Positions 56,144 through 63,523 of a stretch of DNA of 63,523 nt are shown here, in pieces. The stretch's first letter is position 1. Every line of letters starts with the position of its first letter. The stretch is from positions 1 through 63,523 of the IMG/VR virus record IMGVR_UViG_3300021170_000002; one strand, given 5' to 3'. Both the position numbers and the translations under genes were made by a program. The stretch comes from a virus. Below the pieces are notes generated by a model. It made no database searches. It was not told where the DNA came from and saw only the letters and a list, made by a program, of their open reading frames with translations.

Positions 56144-59100
56144 ATGACGCCTGCGGCCAACGACCCCTGGGCCTTCCGGGTGGACACGACGCAACCCCTC
56201 GTCGTGCAACCCTACGACAACTCGTCGAACCCCCACCGCACCTCCACCTCCGACGATCTGCCCCAGCGCGACGATCCCCGCGAGCGGCGCGAGAAGGTTC
56301 GCTCTGGCCCCTTCGGCGTCCAGCTCCCCTGGTTCCTACCCTATTTCGATGACCAGCAGACCATCTCCGAAAACGCCGCGATGCGCCTGGCGTATCGCAA
56401 GATGCTCAATGATCCGAACGTGAAGGCAGCACTGTACGGCAAGATCGGAGCCGTCCAGGGACTCGACCTGAAGATCATCCCCTCCAACCGCAAGGACAAG
56501 CACGCGCAGGAGCTGGCCGAGTTGGTGCAGTGGAACCTCACGCAGGCCGTCAAGGACGGCTGGCCGGGCATCGTCTGGACGATCCTCGTCCACGGCCTCA
56601 TCGACGGCTACTCGATCAGCGAGAAGGTCTGGAGCAGGCGTGAGGGCGGCAAGTTCAGCGGCGCGTACTTCATGCGCGCCCTGAAGCCCAAGGATACCGG
56701 CCACGACGTCGTTCCCGTGACCGACGAGTTCCGCAACGTCACGGCTATCCGCACGCTGCGCTACAACCCCGGCCTCGACTTCCATCCAAGCAACTTCATC
56801 ATCTATCGCCACCTGCCGCTGTTCGACACCGCGACGGGGCAGAGCGACTTCCGTGGTGCATACAGCACGTACTGGATGCTGGACGTCGCCCGTAAACTCC
56901 GCGCCATGGGTATCGAGAAGCGGGCGATGCCGGTCATCATCGGGCACTACCAGAATGCCCAGGACCGCCCCGCCGTCGAGGATGCTCTCAGCCTCATCAA
57001 GACGCAGAACTGGATCGCTCTGCCCGAGCAGGTCCGCACGGAAGTCCTGAACCTCGCCGGGGCTGGCGACAGCATCCTCACCAGCGCCATGCGCGACCTC
57101 GCGGAGGACATATTCCTGGCGATCGCCGGTGCGACGTTGCAGGCCCGCCAGGGCGACGTGAACAACGCCCGTGGTTCCAGCGCCGAGCATCGCAACACGG
57201 CGGATCTGTTCATCCGGTATCTTGCTCAGCGCCTCGAAAGCCTGCTCAACGACGAGGAAGAAGGCTTCATCAAGGAACTGTGCGATCTCAACGCTCCCGG
57301 CGTGCAGGAGTATCCGAAAGCTGCCTTGCAGGCCGTGGACGAGAAGGATCACCAGGCGCGCATCAAGACGTACTACACCGGCTGGGAGATGGGCATGAAC
57401 TTCAGCCGGCAGGCGATGAACGACGAGTTCGGCTTCCAGCCTCCCGACGTGGACGATCCCGACGACACGCTGGGCAGCAAGGCCGATCAGGAAGCGCAGG
57501 TGGCCGCCGCCACGCTAGCCGCGCCCAAGGGCCACGTGGGCGACGTGGGCGGACCTGCCGATCCCGAGCAGGAGGTGCCGCCTGGACCGCCGGATCAGCC
57601 GCCTCCTTCGGGGCCGGGGGGAGCGCAGGAGATGGCGGAAGACTACGTCCCACAGGAAGGCGACCGTGTTACCATTCATCACCCTGGCGGCACCTACCAC
57701 GGTCGATCCGGTACGGTCGCAGGAAGCGCTTCACAGGGTACGCTTGCGTCATGGCATTACGTTGACGTGGACCGCGATCCGAAAATGAGCGGCCATCAGA
57801 ACACGCTTGGGATGCGCGTCCCGGTTAGAACTGACCGCCTTCGCCGCATGGCCGAAGACGACCAGACCGGCAAGGCACCATCGGCGTCGTCGCAGAGGCA
57901 GCCTGAACCGGAACAGACGGCTTCGCCTGCGCCGATACAGCGACCGACTCAATCACCGAAGTACGCGATGCGGACGCCGAGTTACGACCCGCACGGCGAT
58001 CCGAAAACTTCCGCATGGGCGGCTCAACCACCGACGCGAGCCGATTACGAACAGGACGTGGAGGAGATTACCCGGTCGCTTGCCGAGCGATATCGGGAAT
58101 CGGCCTATGATCATATGCTTCATCAGGGTGAAGTTCCTGATCTGGATGAGGATGACCATGACGGGTTGGAAGAAGTGTCGAACAGTGTTGATGCGTTGGC
58201 GAGGGAGTGGGCAGAGGGTGACGTGCGTGATCGACATTACGACGAACACGTCTTCGGTCATCTGCCTGTTCACTACCTGAACCGCGATCCCGACTTCACG
58301 CATCTCTATCAGTCGCTGAAGGAAGATCCGACCGACACAGACTCTCAGGCGGCGATGAACGACTGGCTCGAGGAACATGGCCTCGACCGCTTCAAGTTCT
58401 ACTTCGACGACGACGAGGATCATCCCCGCGCCCGGCCCTTCGGTGAATTCCTCCACCCCAAAGAAGACCTGCGCCAGGCTCCCATCCACACCGGCAGCGG
58501 CGTCGATCGTCGGGGCCAGCGCTACGAGACGGCGCTAGGTAAGCGTACCAGCGTGCCGCCGTGGGCGAAGCCTGCCCCGTCAGAATCTCGCTTTCCTCCG
58601 GTGCGCTCGGACACACCGTTCGAGTTGATGCTCGAGGAAGACGAGTTCGCGGAGGGCAATCCGCCCGAAACTGTCTCCACCCTGCAACCTCGCCCCCAGA
58701 CTCCGCCTCTGCGCGGCAGTCTGCCCCTCATCCACCCCGAGTTGCTGGCCCTCACACGCGCCGCCTCCTCCCATAGCCAAAAGAACCTCCGCGACCGCCA
58801 CGTCGCCCAGCACGCCCTTGCCGACTGGTACGAGGATCACGGCCAAGGGCACCTGCTCGAGGACCGGCACAACCATCCATCTCAGGCCACTCCCCGGCAT
58901 CTAATGGCCGCCAATCACGCGCACACCCAATCGGCGTGGGAGCGCGAGCGATTGATGCACGAAGTGCTGGGCCTGCATCCCGACACGCTTCACGATCACC
59001 TGGCCGACGCCTTCGAGAATGGCCGTCCTCTGCACGCCACCCTCGACCCGGAGCAACCCGAAGAGCATCGTCTCGGCGAGTACCTCCAGACGCATTACCC

Positions 59101-59320
59101 CGACCTGGGCGTCGAGTGGCGTGAAGGCGGGCACCCGCGCAACTGGAGGTTCGGGCGCTACCCGGAGGGTGACGACTACTTCCAGAACTACTACCCGACG
59201 TTCCCGCCGAGTCTCAGGCGCGGCACGGGAACGAAGGGCGATCCTGTCGAGGAGTTCGGCGAGGAAGCCACCGTGAGCATCCTCACAGCGCGGCCGAAGC
59301 GGTTCACTTACGAGGGCTGA
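56144..59320 (+). CDS. Portal protein (Mu gp29/DUF935 type) with long C-terminal extension
   Basis: 1058 residues. Residues 35-440 follow the DUF935 portal core (MRLAYRKMLNDPNVKAALYG, IVWTILVHGLIDGYSISEKV, LARLESLL-type helix near 365, YYTGWEMGMNF). The extra 600 residues are unusual: EMAEDYVPQEGDRVTIHHPG starts an SH3/KOW-like module near residue 497; DPTDTDSQAAMNDWLEEHGL near 725 and HVAQHALADWYEDHGQG near 886 are TIGR02996-like. These modules recur in the neighbouring polyprotein. The core forms the dodecameric DNA gate; the extension may line the capsid interior. Confidence 0.82.
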   Translation: MTPAANDPWAFRVDTTQPLVVQPYDNSSNPHRTSTSDDLPQRDDPRERREKVRSGPFGVQLPWFLPYFDDQQTISENAAMRLAYRKMLNDPNVKAALYGKIGAVQGLDLKIIPSNRKDKHAQELAELVQWNLTQAVKDGWPGIVWTILVHGLIDGYSISEKVWSRREGGKFSGAYFMRALKPKDTGHDVVPVTDEFRNVTAIRTLRYNPGLDFHPSNFIIYRHLPLFDTATGQSDFRGAYSTYWMLDVARKLRAMGIEKRAMPVIIGHYQNAQDRPAVEDALSLIKTQNWIALPEQVRTEVLNLAGAGDSILTSAMRDLAEDIFLAIAGATLQARQGDVNNARGSSAEHRNTADLFIRYLAQRLESLLNDEEEGFIKELCDLNAPGVQEYPKAALQAVDEKDHQARIKTYYTGWEMGMNFSRQAMNDEFGFQPPDVDDPDDTLGSKADQEAQVAAATLAAPKGHVGDVGGPADPEQEVPPGPPDQPPPSGPGGAQEMAEDYVPQEGDRVTIHHPGGTYHGRSGTVAGSASQGTLASWHYVDVDRDPKMSGHQNTLGMRVPVRTDRLRRMAEDDQTGKAPSASSQRQPEPEQTASPAPIQRPTQSPKYAMRTPSYDPHGDPKTSAWAAQPPTRADYEQDVEEITRSLAERYRESAYDHMLHQGEVPDLDEDDHDGLEEVSNSVDALAREWAEGDVRDRHYDEHVFGHLPVHYLNRDPDFTHLYQSLKEDPTDTDSQAAMNDWLEEHGLDRFKFYFDDDEDHPRARPFGEFLHPKEDLRQAPIHTGSGVDRRGQRYETALGKRTSVPPWAKPAPSESRFPPVRSDTPFELMLEEDEFAEGNPPETVSTLQPRPQTPPLRGSLPLIHPELLALTRAASSHSQKNLRDRHVAQHALADWYEDHGQGHLLEDRHNHPSQATPRHLMAANHAHTQSAWERERLMHEVLGLHPDTLHDHLADAFENGRPLHATLDPEQPEEHRLGEYLQTHYPDLGVEWREGGHPRNWRFGRYPEGDDYFQNYYPTFPPSLRRGTGTKGDPVEEFGEEATVSILTARPKRFTYEG

Positions 59321-59359
59321 GACTGGACAAATACTCCTTGTTTCGATAAGGTGCGCGAC

Positions 59360-62300
59360 ATGAGCGAGTCATCCGACTATCAGCTTTCCAACGTCGAAAT
59401 ATTCGCGACCGGTGTGGAGCGTCAGAAGAACTACACCGATGCCGACCTCCGCGACGTCGTGCGCAACTTCGATCTCTTCTCCTCTCCTGATGCGCCGAAG
59501 GTCTACCTTCACGTCCCCGTCGTCATCGGGCACGACGAGGAGCAGGAAGGCCACCTCGAAGAGTACCTCAAGCGCACCGACCTGCCAGCGGCTGGATGGG
59601 TCTGCGCCCTGCGGACGAAGCCAGGAAAACTTCTGGCGGATTTCGACTACGTCGCGCCCGAGATGGCCGAGTTGTTCCGCACGAAAAAATTTCGGATGTT
59701 CTCAGCTGAGGTGTACGACGCGGTCCCTGCCGGTTTGCCCGGTGGCTACGGCAAGATGCTGCGCCGGGTCGCTGCTCTGGGCGCGGAGATCCCGCAGGTC
59801 AAGGGTCTCGCCGAAGCTCCCATGCCCGAGCGCATGAGCGAGGGTGCCGTGCGTCTGGTGGTGCCGGTGCGGTACGTCGGGCGGATGCGGTTGCCGGGGG
59901 GCGTGTGGGCGGCGTTCAGCGAGGTGGCGTGCATGGCGGAGCGGAGGGTGCCACAAGCCGGCGAGAGGGTGAACGTTGGGGTCAACGCGCGTCCTGGGAG
60001 GATCGTTGGCCCGCCTGAAGTACAAGAGGAAGAGCATGGAAGTTCTCTCATCAGTGGTTTGGGAGGACGTCCAGACGCGGTTCGTGGTTCACGCAACGAC
60101 CGTATCAAGGACGATAGCGGCCAGCGCTACGGGGATTACGCGGAGCAACCGCTGCGCGTCGGTTATCAGGCTGTCGTCCACAATCCTGAGTCAGTACACC
60201 ACGGACGGCAGGGTGAAGTGGTTGGTCTTTCACAAGGGCACATTCAACTCGACATGCCGGCCACCAATGATCGTGGTCCGATGACGACGTGGATAGGCAG
60301 GAGGTTCGTCCGCCGCGTCAAGGCTGCACCGATGGCCGAAGGCGATGGCGGCCCCGGCGAGGGTGCGTCGAGCAACGAGGCGAGGCACCGACAGCGGAAC
60401 AGGGCAAGGTGGCAGGAGGATGGGCCATATCCCATTCACGAAGAAGGTAACAGACAGCGAACCGATGCCGAAGATGATTCGATGCTGCAACAGCAGGGGC
60501 GTGTTCGTAATCCGCCTTTACCCGGCCAGTGGCGACAAGGTCCGGGCGAGGACGAGCAGTACGCGGAGCAACCCTACGTCCCCCAGGTCGGTCACCGCGT
60601 CACGCTGCACGCGCCAGGGATGCCCTATCATGGCCGTGGCGGCACGGTGCGGCAGGCGGGACAGGAGAACTCCTTCGTCCACTTCCACGGCGATTCGTCC
60701 AGCGGGGCGCGCGAACACGAAGCGGTCATCCCCAACGAGAGCCTTCGCCGCGCTGCCGTGCCCAACGCCGAAGACGAGCCACCGAAGAAGCAACCTCCCA
60801 AGGACAAGGCCGATCGCCGTCTCCGCAGCCCTCGACCTGACACCCGAGCCACGAGCATCAACGAGCAGTCACAAACGACGGACGCCGAGCAGGACTTCGA
60901 GTCCATGCAAGGGATTCATCCCGGCCACTGGCGCGGTCACGTCGAAGGCAAAAAACCACAGCGCAAGCAACCGCCAGCGACCCCCGAAGAGCGACGGCAG
61001 CGAAGTCCCAGGCTACGACCGGCCCCAGGTGAGAACAGGACGCGCACCGATGCCGAGAACGATGGTGTCCTTGATCTGCTCCGGCCTGTTGCTGATCATC
61101 CCGGCCACTGGCGCGACGGTCCTCCCTACGAGGGTTACGCTGAAGTTCCCCTCTCCGAAGAAGCGCGCGGCCTGTTGCAAGAGATCCTCGACAACCCCGA
61201 AGCCGCTGGTGAACTGACGCCCTTGCTCGTGGAGTTGTTCCAGCACGAAGGCCAGCACGAAGCAGCCGAGGCGCTGGAAGACGCCCCCCCTGAGACGGTG
61301 GTTGCGATCGCGAAGCGATTGCTGGGTGAGCAGATGGCCGAGTGCCCCGGTCCCGATGGCAAGAAGCGCCCCAAGCGGCGGCCACGCAAGCACGGTGAGG
61401 ATGAGATGGCCGAGCGTCATCCTGACGTGGGCCAGACGGTTAGCGACGAAGAGGGCGATGCAGTCATAGAGCGCCGAGGCCATCTCGGCGGTGAGCCAGC
61501 CTCCCTCGTCCGAAGGCCACAGACTGGCATGGGCGACGTGTTGCAGGATCGGCAGGTGCGCGACGAGAAAGGTAAACGCTTCGGCCAGTACGCCGAGGAT
61601 GACCCCGATCCGCGCGACGACCGCCGCAAGCGCCATCCCAGCCCCAGCGGGCCGTTCTGGGCGCGGGAGTTCGACGAGGCTTGCGTACCGAAGGAAAGCG
61701 TAATGGCCGAGGATAGACGCCCCAGAGCAGGTGATCGCGTTACCATCGATCTGCCCGGTCATCAGCACCACGGCCGAAGCGGCACGATCTTTGCTTCTGG
61801 GCCATTCGAAGAGACTCACGGGCATGCCTTCATCTCTCTGGATGCAGACCCAAAAAGAGATCCCACTGGCGTGAGGCGTGGTGGCAGGGCAATCGTGCCG
61901 GAAGACAGGCTGATCTATCATGGTCCCCCCAACTCCGAGATGGCTGAAGGCAAGACTCCCTCCTCGAGCGACGAGTTCGAGTCGCGCCTGTCCGCCGCCT
62001 CGGCCGCTCCCGAACAGCACCCCGAGGCCATCCCCTATCAGACGAAGCCTCTGCATCCCGAGATCGAAGGACTCCTGGGCGACGTGATCGACAACCAGCA
62101 CGACCACGAGGCGGTCGGCGATCTTCGTCGCGTCCTGCACGACGCCATGCTCGACCACGGCCGCACGGATCTGGCGCAGCACCTGCGAAGCACGGGCCGG
62201 CGCGGCACGGTGGCGATGGCGCATCATCTGCTGGGCGTCGGGGAGATGGGCGAGGACGATGAGCCACCGAAGAAGCAGCCACCGGCCACCCCTGAAGAGA

Positions 62301-63523
62301 GGAGACGCCGAAGCCAACAGCCGTCTCCAACGTGGGAAGAAGCGCCTCGCCCTTTGACGGATGCGGAGCAGGATTGGGGTGACGTGACCGACCCGGCGGC
62401 ACATCCCGGCCACTGGCGTCACCATGCCGAAGACGAACCTGAAGGCGAGCCGACTCCGCCCCAGAGACTCCAGCGCGGCGCTCGCGTCGTGACCCAGCAG
62501 GGCGACAAGGGCCGCATCACGCGCACGCGCCCCGGCCACGTACAGATGCGTCCCGAGGGCAGCGTGCGGGGCAGGCAGCGCATCGACCAGCCTGAGACGC
62601 TGGTGGACGAGAAGAACCGCCAGGGCTTCGAGTTCGCCGAAGAGGAACCCACCAACAACGTCCGCCGTCCTGCCCCCGGCGCTGGTCTTGGTGGCTACCT
62701 GATTCCACAGCGCCTACCGAGCGAGATGGCGGGAGGACACAGAAGTTCGCTCCCCGAACGTGAGGTTCCCGGCGGCGGCGTCCTCGACCTGCACGATGCG
62801 CCGCCGCTTCCGCCGGCCAAACCACGACCATCGTATGCCGCAAGCGCCCAGATTCCGTGGAACCACCTGATCGATGAGCGGACGCCACGAGGCCAGCAGC
62901 AGATCGCGGCGTTCCAGCATGGTTTGGATGAGTTGCACGGCGACGACGAGACGCAGGCCATACTCGACGAGATGGAGTGGGGCCATCGGCCGCACCGGCA
63001 GATCAACGTCGCTCCGGGGCAGGAGATGGCGGAGGTGCCGCTGAAGGTCGGCGATAGGGCGGTCTATCACCGTCCAGGGCACGGCTGGCATGGGCGCGGC
63101 GGAACCATCGAGCGCATCGTTCCCCGAGAGGATGGTGACTATGCCCACTTCCGGTTCGAGCAAGACCCCGAACAAGGTCCGGCCGGTGAAGCCGGTGAAG
63201 AACCGCCTCGTCTGTTTCGCACCGACAGTCTTCGCCGCGCTCCCGTTTCTAAGCACACCGAGCGCCCCTTCGCCAACGTCTCTGCCGACAAGGCTCGTCG
63301 CATGCTCCACGACGGCACGGCACAGGGGCACGCGCTGACGGAGAAGCAGAGAGGGGCGCTGGGGGCGAGAGCGAGTGGGTACGCCGAAGGCGATCCCACG
63401 GCCGAAGATCCTGGTGCTGGCCGCATCCGTAGGAGGCTTCGACTTGGCGACTACGTGCAAACTCCATCAGGCGACACGGGCATCGTGACGGGGCGAGGAG
63501 GCACTGAGTCGCGCGTCGATAAG
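59360..63523 (+). CDS. Mu gpI-like protease fused to a modular polyprotein (N-terminal part)
   Basis: Reads without a stop from the ATG at 59360 to the window end and continues to 901 across the join: 1645 residues in all. Residues 1-155 (YTDADLRDVVRNFDLFS, VVIGHDEEQEGHLEEYLKRT, GWVCALRTKPGKLLADFDYV, FRMFSAEVYDAVPAGLPGGY) fit the Mu gpI maturation protease. The rest is a chain of SH3/KOW-like units (near 59957, 60155, 60586, 61726, 62471, 63040, 63442) separated by disordered linkers with MAE/YAE and HPGHWR motifs. Confidence 0.82.
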   Translation, partial: MSESSDYQLSNVEIFATGVERQKNYTDADLRDVVRNFDLFSSPDAPKVYLHVPVVIGHDEEQEGHLEEYLKRTDLPAAGWVCALRTKPGKLLADFDYVAPEMAELFRTKKFRMFSAEVYDAVPAGLPGGYGKMLRRVAALGAEIPQVKGLAEAPMPERMSEGAVRLVVPVRYVGRMRLPGGVWAAFSEVACMAERRVPQAGERVNVGVNARPGRIVGPPEVQEEEHGSSLISGLGGRPDAVRGSRNDRIKDDSGQRYGDYAEQPLRVGYQAVVHNPESVHHGRQGEVVGLSQGHIQLDMPATNDRGPMTTWIGRRFVRRVKAAPMAEGDGGPGEGASSNEARHRQRNRARWQEDGPYPIHEEGNRQRTDAEDDSMLQQQGRVRNPPLPGQWRQGPGEDEQYAEQPYVPQVGHRVTLHAPGMPYHGRGGTVRQAGQENSFVHFHGDSSSGAREHEAVIPNESLRRAAVPNAEDEPPKKQPPKDKADRRLRSPRPDTRATSINEQSQTTDAEQDFESMQGIHPGHWRGHVEGKKPQRKQPPATPEERRQRSPRLRPAPGENRTRTDAENDGVLDLLRPVADHPGHWRDGPPYEGYAEVPLSEEARGLLQEILDNPEAAGELTPLLVELFQHEGQHEAAEALEDAPPETVVAIAKRLLGEQMAECPGPDGKKRPKRRPRKHGEDEMAERHPDVGQTVSDEEGDAVIERRGHLGGEPASLVRRPQTGMGDVLQDRQVRDEKGKRFGQYAEDDPDPRDDRRKRHPSPSGPFWAREFDEACVPKESVMAEDRRPRAGDRVTIDLPGHQHHGRSGTIFASGPFEETHGHAFISLDADPKRDPTGVRRGGRAIVPEDRLIYHGPPNSEMAEGKTPSSSDEFESRLSAASAAPEQHPEAIPYQTKPLHPEIEGLLGDVIDNQHDHEAVGDLRRVLHDAMLDHGRTDLAQHLRSTGRRGTVAMAHHLLGVGEMGEDDEPPKKQPPATPEERRRRSQQPSPTWEEAPRPLTDAEQDWGDVTDPAAHPGHWRHHAEDEPEGEPTPPQRLQRGARVVTQQGDKGRITRTRPGHVQMRPEGSVRGRQRIDQPETLVDEKNRQGFEFAEEEPTNNVRRPAPGAGLGGYLIPQRLPSEMAGGHRSSLPEREVPGGGVLDLHDAPPLPPAKPRPSYAASAQIPWNHLIDERTPRGQQQIAAFQHGLDELHGDDETQAILDEMEWGHRPHRQINVAPGQEMAEVPLKVGDRAVYHRPGHGWHGRGGTIERIVPREDGDYAHFRFEQDPEQGPAGEAGEEPPRLFRTDSLRRAPVSKHTERPFANVSADKARRMLHDGTAQGHALTEKQRGALGARASGYAEGDPTAEDPGAGRIRRRLRLGDYVQTPSGDTGIVTGRGGTESRVDK
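63397..63523. repeat. Terminal direct repeat, right copy (genome join)
   Basis: Second copy of the 127-base overlap at bases 1-127. Removing one copy gives a circle of 63,396 bp. The protease/module reading frame runs through it without a stop. Confidence 0.9.

Noticed and set aside
61013-62539. 508-residue open frame on the minus strand
   Set aside because: Antisense to the module polyprotein. Stop-poor because of GC-rich codon use; the plus frame shows repeated recognisable modules.

Overview
The first and last 127 bases of the window are identical, and one very long reading frame continues in phase across that join. The window is therefore best read as a complete circular (or circularly permuted) genome of about 63.4 kb, opened at an arbitrary point. 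It is a GC-rich tailed bacteriophage, almost entirely transcribed rightward. The virion genes identify it: terminase pair, Mu gp29-type portal, Mu gpI-like protease, Mu gpT-type major capsid protein, tail chaperone overlap, tape measure and fibres. No Mu transposase, integrase, DNA polymerase, tRNA, CRISPR array or recognisable endolysin was found. Several genes carry domains typical of Gemmata-like planctomycetes: the TIGR02996 'repeat-companion' motif (YADWLEE-like) occurs in several proteins, and the gene at 46293-47006 matches a family I associate with Gemmataceae genomes. The likely host is a Gemmata-type planctomycete.

Layout: 50.7-59.3 kb holds packaging genes (terS, terL interrupted by an intein) and the portal. 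From 59.4 kb through the join to 901 runs a protease fused to a long chain of SH3/KOW-like modules, followed by scaffold, decoration protein, small head proteins and major capsid protein (to 5.5 kb). An HNH endonuclease and a block of accessory and head-to-tail genes follow (5.6-12.5 kb), including a second decoration-type protein with glycine-rich repeats. Tail genes occupy 13.4-22.8 kb. Next is a mixed segment (22.8-28.4 kb) with two minus-strand membrane genes, a minus-strand HNH gene, a cluster of small membrane proteins (lysis candidates) and two surface-type proteins.

From 28.6 to 50.6 kb lies the early/replication half. It has MazG-like, CsrA-like, ERF annealing protein, AEP primase, DUF3987 helicase-like protein, ASCH, PP-loop reductase-like enzyme, sigma factor, VRR-NUC, DNA methylase and ThyX, plus many small zinc-ribbon and unknown proteins packed in ATGA/GTGA overlaps. 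A perfect 35-bp inverted repeat built of 9-bp units lies at the end of the DUF3987 gene and is a possible origin. Replication probably borrows the host polymerase.

Unusual layers: (i) a 1645-residue polyprotein with recurring MAE/YAE motifs that could be processing sites; (ii) a class 3 intein in the TerL Walker A loop; (iii) four HNH genes that share a promoter-plus-hairpin leader; (iv) three intergenic regions dense in perfect hairpins, candidate structured RNAs; (v) twin palindromic operators around a small DNA-binding-protein-like gene; (vi) a recombination scar that created a chimeric small ORF.
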